Numbered from the stretch's first letter, positions 18,580 through 29,330 are shown. The stretch is DNA of 64,000 bases from Tropicimonas sp. IMCC34011 (GCF_003390865.1 NZ_QMEJ01000001.1:620001-684000), one strand, 5' to 3'. Notes: generated by a model not told the origin, from the sequence alone. Program-made: numbers and translations.

Positions 18580-20001
18580 CTAGCCCGCGGCCTGCGCGAC
18601 CGCGTCGCGGGAGAGGCGATCCGGCAGGTTGTTCGCCCAGGTCGAGATCGTGCCCGCCCCAAGACAGACGACGATGTCGCCCGGCCCGGCCTGCTCCCGC
18701 ACCAGCCGCTCGAGATCATCTTCGGAGACGATGGCGCGGGCATGGCGATGGCCGTGACGGATCAGCCCCTGGACCAGCGCATCGCGGTCGGCGCCCTCGA
18801 TCGGGTCCTCGCCCGCGCCGTAGACCTCGGCGATGGCGACCACGTCGGCCTCGTTGAAGCAGTGGCAGAAGTCATCGAAAAGCGAATGCAGGCGCGAGTA
18901 GCGATGCGGCTGGTGCACCGCGATGACGCGGCCTTCGCTGGCCTGACGCGCGGCCTTGAGGACGGCCGAGATCTCGACCGGGTGATGGCCGTAATCGTCG
19001 ATCACCGTTACTCCGTTCACCTCGCCCACGCGGGTGAAGCGCCGGTTGACGCCGCCGAAGCTGGCCAGCGCGCTGCGGATCTCATCGGTCTTCATGCCGA
19101 GATGCCGCGCCACTGCGACGGCGGCGAGCGCGTTGGAGACGTTGTGATCCCCCGGCATCGGCAGGGTGCAGCCCTCGATCACCTTCTCCTCGGAGCGCAG
19201 GGCGATGTCGAAGCAGGCGACGCCCTTGCGATAGGTCAGATTCACCGCCCGGACGTCCGCCTGGGCATTGAAGCCAAAGGTGACGACCTTGCGGTCCGTC
19301 ACCCGCCCGACCAGCGCCTGGACCTCGGGATGGTCCGTGCAGCAGACGGCGAGGCCGTAGAACGGGATGTTGGAGACGAAATCGGTGAACCCCTGGCGGA
19401 GGTTCTCGATCGTGCCCCAGTGTTCCATGTGCTCGGGGTCGATATTGGTCACGACAGCGATCGTCGCCGGCAGGCGGTTGAACGTGCCGTCGCTCTCGTC
19501 GGCCTCGACCACCATCCACTCGCCCTGCCCCGCCCGTGCATTGGAGCCGTAGGCGTGGATGATCCCGCCGTTGATGACGGTCGGATCGATCCCGCCGGCG
19601 TCGAGAAGCGTGGCGACCATGGTCGTCGTCGTGGTCTTGCCGTGGGTGCCGGCGATGGCGACGTTGGACTTCAGCCGCATCAGCTCGGCCAGCATTTCCG
19701 CCCGGCGAACCACCGGCAGACCCCTCAGCCGCGCCTCGTCGAGCTCGGCATTGCCGGACTTGATGGCCGACGAGATCACGACGACCTCCGCACCCTCCAG
19801 GTTGTCCGCCGACTGACCGATGAAGACGCGGGCGCCGAGCGCCTCGAGCCGCTCGGTGATCGGGCTCGCCCTGAGGTCAGAGCCCTGCACCCGGTATCCG
19901 TGGGTCAACAGGACCTCGGCGATGCCGGACATCCCGATCCCGCCGATCCCGACAAAGTGGATCGGTCCGACATCGGTCGGCAGCTTCGTCGCGGGGCTCA
20001 T
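18580..20001 (-). CDS. murC: UDP-N-acetylmuramate--L-alanine ligase
   Basis: Mur ligase adding L-Ala to UDP-MurNAc; about 473 aa. Motifs: [19 protein letters not shown] (N-terminal Rossmann-like domain), P-loop GTHGKTTTT (about 107-115), [10 protein letters not shown] (DPEH-type motif) and [12 protein letters not shown] in the C-terminal domain. The ATG at 20001 has GGAAG seven bases upstream; another in-frame ATG at 20019 directly abuts the murG stop and would add six residues. Part of ftsW-murG-murC-DUF2484-murB. Confidence 0.96.
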   Translation of the reverse strand: MSPATKLPTDVGPIHFVGIGGIGMSGIAEVLLTHGYRVQGSDLRASPITERLEALGARVFIGQSADNLEGAEVVVISSAIKSGNAELDEARLRGLPVVRRAEMLAELMRLKSNVAIAGTHGKTTTTTMVATLLDAGGIDPTVINGGIIHAYGSNARAGQGEWMVVEADESDGTFNRLPATIAVVTNIDPEHMEHWGTIENLRQGFTDFVSNIPFYGLAVCCTDHPEVQALVGRVTDRKVVTFGFNAQADVRAVNLTYRKGVACFDIALRSEEKVIEGCTLPMPGDHNVSNALAAVAVARHLGMKTDEIRSALASFGGVNRRFTRVGEVNGVTVIDDYGHHPVEISAVLKAARQASEGRVIAVHQPHRYSRLHSLFDDFCHCFNEADVVAIAEVYGAGEDPIEGADRDALVQGLIRHGHRHARAIVSEDDLERLVREQAGPGDIVVCLGAGTISTWANNLPDRLSRDAVAQAAG

Positions 20002-20019
20002 CAGCAGGCTTCCGTCCAT

Positions 20020-21144
20020 TTATTCAGTGTCCTTCTGTCCCTGAGCAGAGGTTGTTTCCCCTGTCAATTCGAGCACCAGTTCGACCAGCCGGTCGGTGGC
20101 GTCAGGTCGTCCCTGCGACAGTGCCGCGCGGGACATCTCGAGCGCCGCGGCCGGGTTCGACAGCACGGCGGAGATCTGCTCCGACAGAACGTCGACCTCG
20201 AACAGGCGCTCCGGCATCACGATGGCGCCGCCGGCATCGGCGAGACCGCGGGCATTGGCGCTCTGCTCGTCGCGGATCGCAGCGGCGAGCGGCACGAGGA
20301 TCGAGGGGCGCCCGATCACCGAGATGTCCGCGACCGAGGAGGCGCCGGCGCGGGAGATCACGAGCTGCGCCTCCGTCATCCGGCGCGGCAGGTCGTCGAA
20401 GAAGGGCTCGACCTCGGCATCGATCGCGTGCTCGGCGTAGTACGTGGCGACCCGTTCGATATCCTCGCCGCGCGCCTGATGGGCGACGCGGATGTTGCGC
20501 ACCGTCTCAAGCGGCAGCGCGGCGATGGCCGGCGGCACCACGTCGGACAGGATCTTTGCACCCTGCGATCCGCCGATGACGAGCACCGACATCGGGTAGT
20601 CCCCCGGCGGAATGTAGGCCGCCTCGGCCCGCTCCAGAACGCGCGCGCGCACCGGGTTGCCGGTATGGACGCCCTCGACGTTCTCCGGCAGCTCCGTCGG
20701 CCAGGTCCCGCATGCGACCGCATTCACTCGTTTCGCGAAGATCTGGTTCACCCGGCCGAGAACGCCGTTCTGCTCGTGGATCATCCGCGGCAGCCGCAAG
20801 GCCGTCGCCGCCGCCATGGCAGGGATCGCGGGGTATCCGCCGAAGCCCACCACGATCGCGGGGCGATCGCGCATCATCCGGGTCATGGCACTCAGCGTTC
20901 CGGCGGCCACGCACGGGCCGACCGTCGCCTTCCCGAGCAATCCGCCGCGGGAGGGGGTCGCCGAGGAGACGCGCTGGATCTCGACCTCGGGCGGAAAGCC
21001 CCCGGTATAGCGTGCGCCGCGCGGGTCGGTGGAGAGCGAGACCCGCCAGCCGCGCGCCAGCATCGCCTCGGCCAGCGCCTGCGCAGGGAACATGTGGCCG
21101 CCGGTTCCGCCGGCGGCGATGACGATCAGGGGTGCCGCATCCAT
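20020..21144 (-). CDS. murG: UDP-GlcNAc:lipid I N-acetylglucosaminyltransferase
   Basis: GT28-family membrane-associated transferase converting lipid I to lipid II; 374 aa. Motifs: [20 protein letters not shown] (G loop 1), [13 protein letters not shown] (G loop 2), [13 protein letters not shown] and, in the C domain, [10 protein letters not shown] and [12 protein letters not shown] with [10 protein letters not shown]. The start lies one base after the ftsW stop; the stop abuts murC. No anomalies. Confidence 0.97.
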   Translation of the reverse strand: MDAAPLIVIAAGGTGGHMFPAQALAEAMLARGWRVSLSTDPRGARYTGGFPPEVEIQRVSSATPSRGGLLGKATVGPCVAAGTLSAMTRMMRDRPAIVVGFGGYPAIPAMAAATALRLPRMIHEQNGVLGRVNQIFAKRVNAVACGTWPTELPENVEGVHTGNPVRARVLERAEAAYIPPGDYPMSVLVIGGSQGAKILSDVVPPAIAALPLETVRNIRVAHQARGEDIERVATYYAEHAIDAEVEPFFDDLPRRMTEAQLVISRAGASSVADISVIGRPSILVPLAAAIRDEQSANARGLADAGGAIVMPERLFEVDVLSEQISAVLSNPAAALEMSRAALSQGRPDATDRLVELVLELTGETTSAQGQKDTE

Positions 21145-21145
21145 C

Positions 21146-22312
21146 TCAACGGCCCCGCCGCAGCAGGATGTCGCCGATCTCGCCCTGCGGCCGCGCGCGG
21201 GTCATCGCAAGCAGCATGCCGACGAGAAGACCGCCGGCGATCAGGGAGGAGCCGCCGTAGCTGACGAAGGGCAAGGTCATCCCCTTCGCCGGCAGGAGCC
21301 GGACCGCGACGCCCATGTTGATCATCGCCTGCACGCCGAAGATGCAGGCAAGCCCTGCCCCGGCGAGGCGGGTGAACGGATCGCGCTCCTTCATCAGGCG
21401 CATCAGCGAGCGCACGACGATGACGGAGTAGAGCAGGATGATGAAGCTCACGAGGACGACGCCGTACTCCTCTGCCGCAACGGCGATGATGAAGTCGGTA
21501 TGCGCGTCCGGCAGCGACCACTTGACCTGCCCCTCGCCGACGCCGACGCCGAAGAAGCCGCCCTCCTGGATGGCGTTGGTGGCATAGCCGAGCTGGGTGC
21601 GCGGATCGATCTCGGGGGACAGGAAGCCGTCGATCCTGCGGGCAAAGTGCTCGGAGGAGGAATAGGCCCCGATCCCGAACAGGACGGCGCAGCCCGCCAG
21701 CCCCATGAGAAGAAGGATCGGCGCGCCCGCGATGAAGTACATCACGCCCCACGCGAAGACGATCAGCGCCGATTGGCCGAAGTCGGGCTGCAGCACGAGG
21801 AGTGCGACGACGAGTATCGTCACGCACAGCGACAATGTCTTGCCCGGAGGGCCGCCCGGCTCCTGCCCCGCGGACAGCATCCAGGCGCAGACGACGACGA
21901 AGGCGGGCTTGAGGAACTCGGACGGCTGCACCGAGGCGAAGCCGAAGGAGAACCAGCGCGTGGCGCCCTTGCCGAAATCGGTGCCGAGAAACGGCAACAG
22001 GAGAAGAGAGACGAGGGTGATCAGGAAGCCCACCACCGCCCAGCGGCGCACCGCGTCCGGCGTCATCATCGACACGACCAGCATGACGGCCATCGCCATG
22101 CCGCCGAAGAAGATCTGCCGCTCGACGTAGTAGAATGGATCGAGCCCGTTGCGCTCCGCCAGCGGCGGAGAGGCAGCCAGCCCCAGCAGCAACCCCACCC
22201 CGAAGAGGAGGAAGATGCAGGACATGGTCCACTTGTCGATCGTGCGCCACCAACGCGGCAATACTGCGTCGCCCGTGCGCATCGGCACGGCGCCATAGAC
22301 CATTTCCGTCAT
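21146..22312 (-). CDS. ftsW: SEDS-family glycan polymerase FtsW
   Basis: Polytopic septal peptidoglycan glycosyltransferase; 388 aa with about ten membrane helices. SEDS signatures: [20 protein letters not shown] (about 115-134), [11 protein letters not shown], the periplasmic loop [15 protein letters not shown] and the C-terminal [18 protein letters not shown]. FtsW rather than RodA is indicated by the dcw position. ATG 22312 is the first of several possible starts (another Met at residue 11). It is the first gene of the ftsW-murB run; the 373-bp upstream gap must hold its promoter. Confidence 0.95.
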   Translation of the reverse strand: MTEMVYGAVPMRTGDAVLPRWWRTIDKWTMSCIFLLFGVGLLLGLAASPPLAERNGLDPFYYVERQIFFGGMAMAVMLVVSMMTPDAVRRWAVVGFLITLVSLLLLPFLGTDFGKGATRWFSFGFASVQPSEFLKPAFVVVCAWMLSAGQEPGGPPGKTLSLCVTILVVALLVLQPDFGQSALIVFAWGVMYFIAGAPILLLMGLAGCAVLFGIGAYSSSEHFARRIDGFLSPEIDPRTQLGYATNAIQEGGFFGVGVGEGQVKWSLPDAHTDFIIAVAAEEYGVVLVSFIILLYSVIVVRSLMRLMKERDPFTRLAGAGLACIFGVQAMINMGVAVRLLPAKGMTLPFVSYGGSSLIAGGLLVGMLLAMTRARPQGEIGDILLRRGR

Positions 22313-22482
22313 GGATTACTGCCCAACTGCTCTGCCTGTCCGGTTTTCCGGATCTCGTGAGAGTGACAGTAGCGCAGCACCCGCGAGGATTCTAGGAAAA
22401 TGCGCGCCGGGATCGATTGCTTTTCTCGGAGCGGTCATCCGGGCGGTGGTGACGTGCTCGTCTTGATCAGGACGAGGGCCAG

Positions 22483-22514
22483 CCGGGCCGCGCCAGCAAG
22501 GGGGCTCGGCCCGG
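22483..22514. other. Hairpin in the 373-bp gap upstream of ftsW
   Basis: CCGGGCCG (22483-22490) and CGGCCCGG (22507-22514) form an 8-bp stem without a T tract on either side. The gap 22313-22685 between ftsW and the downstream end of the oxidoreductase gene shows nothing coding; this hairpin might be a Rho-assisted stop or mRNA 3' end for the oxidoreductase gene, and the ftsW promoter probably lies nearer 22320-22400. Confidence 0.35.
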
Positions 22515-22685
22515 AGAAGATCTGCGGGAGGCAGCAATCAACGCCCGCCGCTGACCGAGCCCCTGACCCGCCTCATGGATCTGCCGATGGCGCCGCCCTC
22601 ATCCATGGGCACCGCATCTCGAATGGCACCCCCGCCCGGGATCACAGGTAGGAATGGGCCTGCGACAGAGGGCGGACAGCGCCCC

Positions 22686-23687
22686 TCACGCCGCCGCGCG
22701 CTCCGCCCCCAGATCCCTGAGGATATCCGCCGCGCGCTCAAAGCTCTCCTTGCGCGCCTCGTGGTCGTGAATCTGCCCGGTGAGGATCACCTCGTCCGGA
22801 CGGTGCTCGGCGATCAGCGCCTCGAGCCTGTCCCGCACCGTTTGCGGACCGCCCACGGCGGTGATCCTCAACGCCTCGTCCGCCATCTCGACGGCCTGCG
22901 CCGGCAGGATCTGGGTCACGTCGTCCACCGGGCGCGGCAACTTGCCGGGCTGACCGAGACGCAGCCGCGCGAACGCCTGCTGCATGGAGGAGCGGAGGTA
23001 GGCCCCGCGCGCGTCGCTCTCCGCGGCGAAGACGTTGATCGCGAGCATGAAGCGGGGCTGATCCAGCGCGCCCGGCTGGAACCGCGCCCGGTAGAGCTCC
23101 CGCGCCTGCTCCAGCGCCTGCGGAGCGAAATGGCTGGCAAAGGCGTAGGGCAGCCCGAGCATCGCCGCCAGCTCCGCCCCGTAGAGCGACGAGCCGAGGA
23201 TCCACACCGGCACGTGCGTTCCTTCGCCCGGAAGCGCCCGCACCCGCGCGCCATCGCGCGGCGCGCCGAGATAGTTCATCAACTCGACGACGTCGTTCGG
23301 AAACTCCTCACCGTTCCCGCCGCCCCGCCGCAGAGCCCGCGCCGTGGCCATGTCCGTCCCGGGCGCGCGACCGAGGCCGAGATCGATCCGGTCGCCATGG
23401 ATCGTCGCGAGCGTTCCGAAGGCTTCGGCGACCATCAGCGGCGAATGGTTCGGCAGCATGATGCCGCCTGCGCCCACGCGAATGCGCTCGGTCGCCCCGG
23501 CGACATGGCCGATGAGGACGGACGTCGCGGCGGAGGCGATGCCGGGCATGTTGTGATGCTCCGCCATCCAGAAGCGACGATAGCCCTGCGCCTCGGCATG
23601 GCGCGCGAGATCGACGGTGTTGGCAATCGCTTCGGCGGCATCGTGCCCCTCGGGCACGGGGGACAGATCGAGGACGGAATACTGCAT
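22686..23687 (-). CDS. LLM-class flavin-dependent oxidoreductase (bacterial luciferase-like)
   Basis: A 333-aa protein of the luciferase-like monooxygenase superfamily, YhbW/LuxA-like subgroup: a TIM barrel using FMNH2 or F420. Typical segments are [11 protein letters not shown] at the N-terminus, [16 protein letters not shown] (about 38-53), [20 protein letters not shown] and [10 protein letters not shown]. The substrate is unknown. ATG 23687 has AGGAG eight bases upstream; a longer in-frame start at 23810 is rejected. It stands between murD and ftsW, two genes that are commonly linked in alphaproteobacteria, so it is probably an insertion into the dcw order. Upstream, 23688-23960 shows no gene. 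Confidence 0.88.
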   Translation of the reverse strand: MQYSVLDLSPVPEGHDAAEAIANTVDLARHAEAQGYRRFWMAEHHNMPGIASAATSVLIGHVAGATERIRVGAGGIMLPNHSPLMVAEAFGTLATIHGDRIDLGLGRAPGTDMATARALRRGGGNGEEFPNDVVELMNYLGAPRDGARVRALPGEGTHVPVWILGSSLYGAELAAMLGLPYAFASHFAPQALEQARELYRARFQPGALDQPRFMLAINVFAAESDARGAYLRSSMQQAFARLRLGQPGKLPRPVDDVTQILPAQAVEMADEALRITAVGGPQTVRDRLEALIAEHRPDEVILTGQIHDHEARKESFERAADILRDLGAERAAA

Positions 23688-23960
23688 GGGTGAACTCCTT
23701 TGTTCACTCACGTAGGCAGACACCGCCAGCACGCAAGACGCCCCGCCCCTTTCCCCTGCAACGCGCCCGGTTCGTTTCCCCGTCAGATCCCGCCCCGGCG
23801 AACGCGCCACCGGCAGGCAGGACGCCGCCTTCTTGCCGTGCGGGCCCGTGCTCGGCGGCGCCGTCCCTCAGCCCAAGGTGCCCCACGGGGCGGGCCCCTC
23901 CGGCATGCTGCGGCCGAAAACGGTCGCCCGGTGCCAGCGGAGGTTCTCCGGGTGCTTCCC

Positions 23961-25367
23961 TCAGCCCGCCAAAACGCGCGCGACTTCGCTGGCGAAGTCA
24001 TCGCCGCGCTTTTCGAAGTTGTCGTACTGGTCGAAGGACGCCGCGGCCGGGGCGAGGAGGACCGTCTCTCCCGGTTCCGCCTCTTCCGCCGCGCGCGCGA
24101 CCGCCTGGGCCATCGTGGTGCAGACCTCGGACGTCACCCCCGGCCCCAGCGCCAGGGCAAATGCCTCGGCCTCCCGACCGATGACGTACGCCTTCGCCAC
24201 GCGGTCCAGATGCGGATGCAGAAGGTCGAGGCCTCCCTCCTTCATCAGGCCGCCGCAGATCCAGCGCACCTTGTCGAAGGCCTGGAGCGCGCGGGATGCG
24301 GCATCCACGTTCGTGGCCTTGCTGTCGTTGACGAAGCGAATGCCCCCCGCCTCGCCCACCGGCTGCGAGCGGTGCGGCAGGCCCGTGAAGGTGGCCAGCG
24401 CGCCCTTGATCACCGAGGGCGACAGGCCAAGGGAGCGGACGGCGGCCCAGGCGGCGCAGACGTTCTGGTGATTGTGCGCCCCCGGCAGGCCCGGAAGCTC
24501 GCGCAGATCGGCGGAGGACACCTGGCGCGATTTCCGCCGCTCGGACAAAAAGCCCTTGCGCGCATGGACCGTCCAGCCCGGCCCATCGAGCTTGCCGGCG
24601 GAAGAGATGCGGATGACCCGGTCGTCTCCCGGCCCCTCGGCCAGCTGCCCGGCGAGATAAAGGCCCTCGGCCTCGTCCACACCCACCACGGCACGGTCCG
24701 GCCCGCCCTCGGCGAACAGCCTGCGCTTGGCGGCGAAATACCCGCCCATGCCGCCGTGACGGTCGAGATGGTCGGGGGAGAGGTTGATGAAGACGGCGAT
24801 ATCCGGCGTCAGCGCGCGGGCAAGATCGGTCTGGTAGGAGGACAGCTCGAGCACCGCGATCGACCCGTTCACCGCCGGCTCGCAGTCGAGCACGCCGACG
24901 CCGATATTGCCCGCAAGCTGAACGTCCCGCCCCGCCTCGCGCAGGATATGGGCGATGAGGGCGGAGGTCGTGCTCTTGCCGTTGGACCCCGTGACCGCGA
25001 TCACCTTCGGCGGCAGGTCGAAGTTTTCCCAGCCCTCCTCCGCCCAGGAGCGGAAGAAGAGGCCGATATCGTTGTCGAGCGGCACGCCGGCCTTCAGCGC
25101 AGCGAGCACCGCCGGATGCGGCGCGGGGTAGAGATGCGGAATGCCGGGCGAGACGATCATGGCGGCGACACCCTCGAGGGCGCCGGGCGCGGTCGGATCG
25201 AGAAGGTCCAGCCCCTCCGCCTCCGCCGCGGCCCGCCCCGAGGCCCCGTCGTCCCAGCACAGCGGCAGCGCGCCGCCCGCCCTGAGGGCCTTCGCCGCGG
25301 AGAGGCCCGACCGGCCCAGCCCCAGAACGGCGACGCGCTCGCCCTCGTGTCCCCTGACCCTGATCAT
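23961..25367 (-). CDS. murD: UDP-N-acetylmuramoylalanine--D-glutamate ligase
   Basis: Mur ligase adding D-glutamate; 468 aa. Motifs: [17 protein letters not shown] (N domain), [15 protein letters not shown] (P-loop, about 115-129), [29 protein letters not shown] and [19 protein letters not shown] at the C-terminus. ATG 25367 has GGGAGA upstream; an in-frame start 102 bp further up is rejected. The stop of the SDR gene lies 10 bp upstream, so the two are probably co-transcribed. Confidence 0.96.
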   Translation of the reverse strand: MIRVRGHEGERVAVLGLGRSGLSAAKALRAGGALPLCWDDGASGRAAAEAEGLDLLDPTAPGALEGVAAMIVSPGIPHLYPAPHPAVLAALKAGVPLDNDIGLFFRSWAEEGWENFDLPPKVIAVTGSNGKSTTSALIAHILREAGRDVQLAGNIGVGVLDCEPAVNGSIAVLELSSYQTDLARALTPDIAVFINLSPDHLDRHGGMGGYFAAKRRLFAEGGPDRAVVGVDEAEGLYLAGQLAEGPGDDRVIRISSAGKLDGPGWTVHARKGFLSERRKSRQVSSADLRELPGLPGAHNHQNVCAAWAAVRSLGLSPSVIKGALATFTGLPHRSQPVGEAGGIRFVNDSKATNVDAASRALQAFDKVRWICGGLMKEGGLDLLHPHLDRVAKAYVIGREAEAFALALGPGVTSEVCTTMAQAVARAAEEAEPGETVLLAPAAASFDQYDNFEKRGDDFASEVARVLAG

Positions 25368-25377
25368 GCCCGTCTCC

Positions 25378-26043
25378 CTACCATTCGGCCCGTTGTCCGT
25401 GACGCCAGAACCCGCCCGTCGGTCCATCCTCGGGCAGGAGCGCGAGCCGCACCGCTTCGGCCGCTGCATCTTCGGGATCGCCCGGCGCGTGCTCGCCGCC
25501 CATCCGTGTCGCGATCCATCCGGGGTCCATCGCGTTGATCTTCACGCCCTCCGGCAGGTCCCGAGGCAGGACATGCGTCAGAGCGTTCAGCGCGGCCTTC
25601 GCGATCCCGTAACCGTTCGGCCCCGAAAGGCCGGAGGCGAAACTGCCCATGCTCGAGGAGACGTTGACGATCCGGCCCCAGCCGCGCCGCCCCATGCTCG
25701 GCGCCAGCGCGCGGATGAGCAGGAAAGGCCCCGTCACCATCACCGCCATCGCGTCCACGAACCCTTCGGGATTGTCCAGAAGGGAGCCCTCGGGAAGGAT
25801 CCCGGCATTGTTCACGAGAATGTCGAAGGGCATATCGATCAGGCCATGGAGCGTTTCCGGCTCGGCCACGTCCGCCCGCATCCAGTCGCAGCCGAGCGCC
25901 TCCGCCGCCGCTTCCCCCTCGGCCGGATCCCGCGCGGTGATGGTCACGGCGCAGCCTTTCGCGATCAGGGCGGCCGCGATGGCCCGTCCGATCCCCCGGT
26001 TTCCGCCCGTGACAAGGGCGCGAGGTGTGTCTGGTCTCGTCAC
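25378..26043 (-). CDS. Short-chain dehydrogenase/reductase
   Basis: A 221-aa classical SDR. The cofactor motif is TGGNRGIG (about 12-19), then NNAGILPEG (about 80-88), the catalytic serine region [10 protein letters not shown] and the YGIAK active-site pair (about 142-146). The cofactor pocket residue after beta-2 (TARD) suggests NADP(H). The C-terminus ends GGFWRHGQ, as in reductases that act on small carbonyl compounds. The substrate is unknown. It is 10 bp upstream of murD, same strand. Confidence 0.88.
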   Translation of the reverse strand: MTRPDTPRALVTGGNRGIGRAIAAALIAKGCAVTITARDPAEGEAAAEALGCDWMRADVAEPETLHGLIDMPFDILVNNAGILPEGSLLDNPEGFVDAMAVMVTGPFLLIRALAPSMGRRGWGRIVNVSSSMGSFASGLSGPNGYGIAKAALNALTHVLPRDLPEGVKINAMDPGWIATRMGGEHAPGDPEDAAAEAVRLALLPEDGPTGGFWRHGQRAEW

Positions 26044-26203
26044 GTCGTCCTCCTCGAGGCGGGGTAGCGCGGGCGGGACACCGCCCTCGGCTGAACGGAG
26101 CGGTGCGGGCCGTGGCCCCCGGCGCTGCGGCCAATCGGAGGCGACCCGGGCGCGCGCCCCCGCGGCGCTGCGTCCAAGATGTCTGCGCCGTTTCGCGACA
26201 CGC

Positions 26204-26289
26204 TGGTACGGGCGGGGGGACTCGAACCCCCACGGGCATCAGCCCCAAGCATTTTAAGTGCCATGCGTCTACCATTCCGCCACGCCCGC
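26204..26289 (-). tRNA. tRNA-Leu (anticodon UAA)
   Basis: An 86-nt class II tRNA on the minus strand. The acceptor arm is GCGGGCG pairing with CGCCCGT, including a G1-U72 pair also seen in tRNA-Leu(UAA) of E. coli; discriminator A and an encoded CCA (26206-26204) follow. The anticodon loop is CTTAAAA; the long variable arm is GGGC-TGAT-GCCC, and the T arm is GGGGG-TTCGAGT-CCCCC. The anticodon stem is weak at its outer end (a T-T and a G-T opposition). It lies between an SDR gene and a divergent rhomboid gene. Confidence 0.95.
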
Positions 26290-26379
26290 GCAGCGAGGGA
26301 AGGCATAGAACAGCGCCGAGGGGTCCCACAAGCGCCTCCCTGCGCTTGACGGCGCGGCGGCGGAATGTAGCGTCGCGCC

Positions 26380-27105
26380 ATGTTCCCTATCCGCGACCAC
26401 AATCCTTCGGGCGGCAGGCCCTACGTCGTCTGGACGCTGATCGCCGCGAATGTCGCGATCTTCCTGATGTCCCTCGGCGTCGCGCAGGATCCCATGCGTC
26501 TCGCCGCCTATTACGCCGACTGGGCGCTCATACCGGCGCTCTCATCGCCGCTGAGCTTCGTGACCTCGATGTTCCTGCATGCCGGCTGGATGCATCTCAT
26601 CGGCAACATGCTCTACCTCTGGATCTTCGGCGACAACCTGGAAGAAGAGATGGGCCATGCGGGCTTTCTCGGCTTCTACATCGCCGCCGGGGTCGGGGCG
26701 GGGATCGCCCATGTCGCGGCGGCGCCGTACTCGACCGTTCCGACGGTCGGGGCCTCGGGCGCCATCGCGGGCGTGATGGGCGGGTACCTGCTGCTCTTCC
26801 CGAAGGCGCGCGTCGACGTGCTCTTCATCTTCGTCGTCATCTTCAAGGTGATCCCGATCCCGGCCTGGATCGTGCTCCTTGGCTGGTTCGCGCTGCAGCT
26901 GTTCAACTCGGTGGGGAGCGATCCGATGGGCGGCGGCGTCGCGTACTGGGCCCATGCCGGCGGCTTCGTCATCGGACTGGCCCTGACCCTGCCGATCTGG
27001 CTGAAGCGCGGCGCGGTGGCCTTCTGGTCGCGGACCCACGGCCACCCGCCGCACGAGGAGGCCAGATACAGCAGAAGCCGGGTGCCGGTGGTGCGGCGGC
27101 GCTGA
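26380..27105 (+). CDS. Rhomboid-family intramembrane serine protease
   Basis: A 241-aa polytopic membrane protein (about six helices). The catalytic serine motif is VGASGAIAG (Ser127) and the catalytic histidine lies in YWAHAGGF (His192); the structural HLIGNM motif (His72, Asn76) and the L1-loop region before it are present. So it should be an active protease cutting membrane proteins. The substrate is unknown; in some proteobacteria rhomboids process TatA or orphan membrane subunits. The C-terminus is basic and cytoplasmic (RSRVPVVRRR). Start ATG 26380 gives MFPIRDHNPS, typical of this group. Confidence 0.9.
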   Translation: MFPIRDHNPSGGRPYVVWTLIAANVAIFLMSLGVAQDPMRLAAYYADWALIPALSSPLSFVTSMFLHAGWMHLIGNMLYLWIFGDNLEEEMGHAGFLGFYIAAGVGAGIAHVAAAPYSTVPTVGASGAIAGVMGGYLLLFPKARVDVLFIFVVIFKVIPIPAWIVLLGWFALQLFNSVGSDPMGGGVAYWAHAGGFVIGLALTLPIWLKRGAVAFWSRTHGHPPHEEARYSRSRVPVVRRR

Positions 27106-27153
27106 GCGCCGGCGGCTGCGCAGCCGATCCATCAGAGGTCCGGGCGGCGCGGC

Positions 27154-27942
27154 TCAGGTCTCTCGGATGATCCCGGCGAAGCGCTCGAAGAGCTCGCCGT
27201 TGCAGGCGATGACGCCGCCGCTTTCGAGGATGTCCTGCCCCTCGCGGATCGGGCCGATCAGGCCGCCCGCCTCGCGCACGATGACGAGGCCCGCGGCCAT
27301 GTCCCACGGCGACAGCTCCCGCTCCCAGAACCCCTCGCACCGCCCGGCGGCGACGTAGGCCAGATCGAGCGATGCAGCGCCCCAGCGGCGAAGACCGGCG
27401 CAGGCCGGCATCAGGCGCCCGAGGTCGCGCAGCATGGCCGGCAGGGTGCGCTTGGCGCCGAACGGCATGCCGCCCGCGAAGACGGCCTCTGACAGCTGGA
27501 AGCGACCGGAGACGCGGATCCGGCGCTCGTTCATCCAGGCGCCCTGCCCCTTCTCGGCATAGAACATCTCGTCCTTGGCCGGATCGTAGACCACACCCGC
27601 GACGATCTCGCCCTTGTGCTCCAGAGCGATGGAGACGGACCAGTGCGGCAGGCCGTGCAGGAAGTTCGTCGTGCCGTCGAGCGGATCGACGATCCAGCGG
27701 CGCGTGGGATCCTTGCCCTCGACCGGATCGCTCTCTTCGCCGAGCCAGCCGTAGTTCGGACGGGCATGGGTCAGCTCTTCGCGGATGACCTTCTCGGCGG
27801 TGATATCGGCGCGGGACACGAAATCTCCGGGGCCCTTGCGGCTGACCTGGAGGTTCTCGACCTCGCCGAAATCACGCACGAGGCCGCGCCCGGCCTTGCG
27901 CGCGGCTTTCATCATCACGTTGAGGTTTGCGCTGCCCTGCAT
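27154..27942 (-). CDS. suhB: Inositol monophosphatase family protein (SuhB-like)
   Basis: A 262-aa Mg2+-dependent phosphatase. Motifs: LGEESDP (metal glutamates, about 68-74), WIVDPLDGTTNFLHGLPHW (about 84-102) and the C-terminal WDMAAGLVIVREAGG. Start ATG 27942 (MQGSANLNVMMKAARKAG) has GGGAGA upstream and matches SuhB. SuhB acts on inositol-1-phosphate and in E. coli also as a ribosome-assembly/antitermination factor; only the fold is certain here. The HisN-like paralogue at 2907-3752 is clearly diverged from it. It is divergent from the unknown gene at 28111. Confidence 0.88.
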   Translation of the reverse strand: MQGSANLNVMMKAARKAGRGLVRDFGEVENLQVSRKGPGDFVSRADITAEKVIREELTHARPNYGWLGEESDPVEGKDPTRRWIVDPLDGTTNFLHGLPHWSVSIALEHKGEIVAGVVYDPAKDEMFYAEKGQGAWMNERRIRVSGRFQLSEAVFAGGMPFGAKRTLPAMLRDLGRLMPACAGLRRWGAASLDLAYVAAGRCEGFWERELSPWDMAAGLVIVREAGGLIGPIREGQDILESGGVIACNGELFERFAGIIRET

Positions 27943-28110
27943 CGGCGGCTCTCCCGGGGAGGTTCGGTCAGGCGCGCGGTATAGGCCACAAGAAGCGGCG
28001 GACACAAGCGATGCGGGGACCGAAGGACGCTTGCGCGGTTTCAGGCGGCGATTAAGGTGGCCCGGCCGGCCATCATTCAGGCCGCGGTTTGGAAAACCGG
28101 AGTCATTTCA

Positions 28111-29226
28111 ATGGACGCACTTCAGGGCCCGCCGGGCATCCGCAATGCGCGGCAGGGTGTCATTTATCTGTGGCAGGGCGTTGACGTGGAATCGCCCTAC
28201 GCGGATCTGGCCGTGAACGGCTCGGTCCGCGCCTTCACCGCGCTCGCCAATCGTCGCTGGGACGGCTTCGGCGACTTCAACGAGGCCATCGGCGATCCGC
28301 TGACGATGTTCGGATCGGCCGCGGCCGGGGCGAACGGCGCCGGGACCGGACTTGCCAAGGTGATGTCCTGGGCGACGTCCTTCGTGGCCGAGCTTCGCTC
28401 CCAAATTGCCGAGCTCTTCGGCGCACCACACGAACTCATCAGCTTCAGCAAGAACCTCGCCCTCTGGGTCGCGGCGCAGGTGATGGACGATGCCGACAGT
28501 CTCGAGAGCGTCGGGGATGTCGCAAACCTCTGGAACGCCGGGAAATCCTTTATCCAGAAGCTGAGGAGCTACGTCGCCGGGTACAACGTCAAGATCAACT
28601 ACGGCCATCCGGCGACACTGGTGAAGGGCGTGGAATCGGGGATGAACCGGGCGATGCTCTCGGGCGTGTTCGAACTGGCGAAATCCTCGATCTCGAGCAC
28701 CCTGTCCTCCTTCGGCGCCTTCGCGACAAAGGCGGTGGATTACATGGCCGGGATCTTCGAGTTCGCCGTGGAATCCCTCTGGCGCTACGCCGAGTTCCTC
28801 GTCCTCGACAAGTTCACCGCGAAGGCGAAGACGCTCTGGGCCGCGCGCGGCACTGCCTCCGACCTGTCGCGCAACAATCGCAAGTTCAACCTCTGGCTGC
28901 GTGGCGCAGTGGACAAGGTGCCGCTCATCGCCGCCGTCACCCTCGTCTCCGGTCTCGGCGGGGACAAGATGCGCCTCCTGCAGATGTTCGGCGGCGGCAA
29001 TACGGTGATTTCGCAATCGGATTTCGACTCGGGCGTCGCCTATCTCGATCAGCTCAAGCGCACGGCGGCCCACATGATGAAGGATGCCGAGCTTGAACTC
29101 GACTCGGATGATCCGCTCATCAAGTCCTCGCTCAAGATGCATGAAACAGTCATCGCCGCGCAGCAGGCGGAGCAAGGATGGTGGGGCAGCGTGTCGCGCT
29201 TCGTCGATTCGTGGATCGGCGCCTGA
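28111..29226 (+). CDS. Uncharacterised 371-aa protein
   Basis: I do not recognise this protein. It starts at ATG 28111 with GGAG eight bases upstream (an in-frame ATG at 28057 is less likely) and has the base and codon use of its neighbours. It is predicted mainly alpha-helical, contains no cysteine, and shows no signal peptide or convincing transmembrane helix. A Gly/Ala-rich patch lies near residues 68-85 (GSAAAGANGAGTGLAK); amphipathic helices in the middle alternate Ser/Phe/Ala (ELAKSSISSTLSSFGAFA); the C-terminus is WWGSVSRFVDSWIGA. It is monocistronic, divergent from suhB, and followed by the metF leader. It could be a structural or secreted helical protein, but that is a guess. Confidence 0.75.
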   Translation: MDALQGPPGIRNARQGVIYLWQGVDVESPYADLAVNGSVRAFTALANRRWDGFGDFNEAIGDPLTMFGSAAAGANGAGTGLAKVMSWATSFVAELRSQIAELFGAPHELISFSKNLALWVAAQVMDDADSLESVGDVANLWNAGKSFIQKLRSYVAGYNVKINYGHPATLVKGVESGMNRAMLSGVFELAKSSISSTLSSFGAFATKAVDYMAGIFEFAVESLWRYAEFLVLDKFTAKAKTLWAARGTASDLSRNNRKFNLWLRGAVDKVPLIAAVTLVSGLGGDKMRLLQMFGGGNTVISQSDFDSGVAYLDQLKRTAAHMMKDAELELDSDDPLIKSSLKMHETVIAAQQAEQGWWGSVSRFVDSWIGA

Positions 29227-29287
29227 CGCCCCGGGCGCCTTCATCTCCGGACGGGCGCAGGCCGGAGTCCGTCCGCTTCCGCGTCCC

Positions 29288-29316
29288 TTTGACTTGGTGG
29301 GGCGGCGCGATTTGTG
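29288..29316 (+). promoter_or_regulatory. Candidate sigma-70 promoter of metF
   Basis: TTGACT (29288-29293), a 17-bp spacer and TTGTGT (29311-29316) lie about 180 bp upstream of the metF start. The -35 box is good and the -10 weak. A transcript from here would carry the two-hairpin leader at 29331-29388. Confidence 0.4.
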
Positions 29317-29330
29317 TTAAGTCCAGCATC

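Noticed and set aside
18742-21264. 840-codon plus-strand frame opposite murC and murG
   Set aside because: Same reason: codon-structure shadow of Mur genes.
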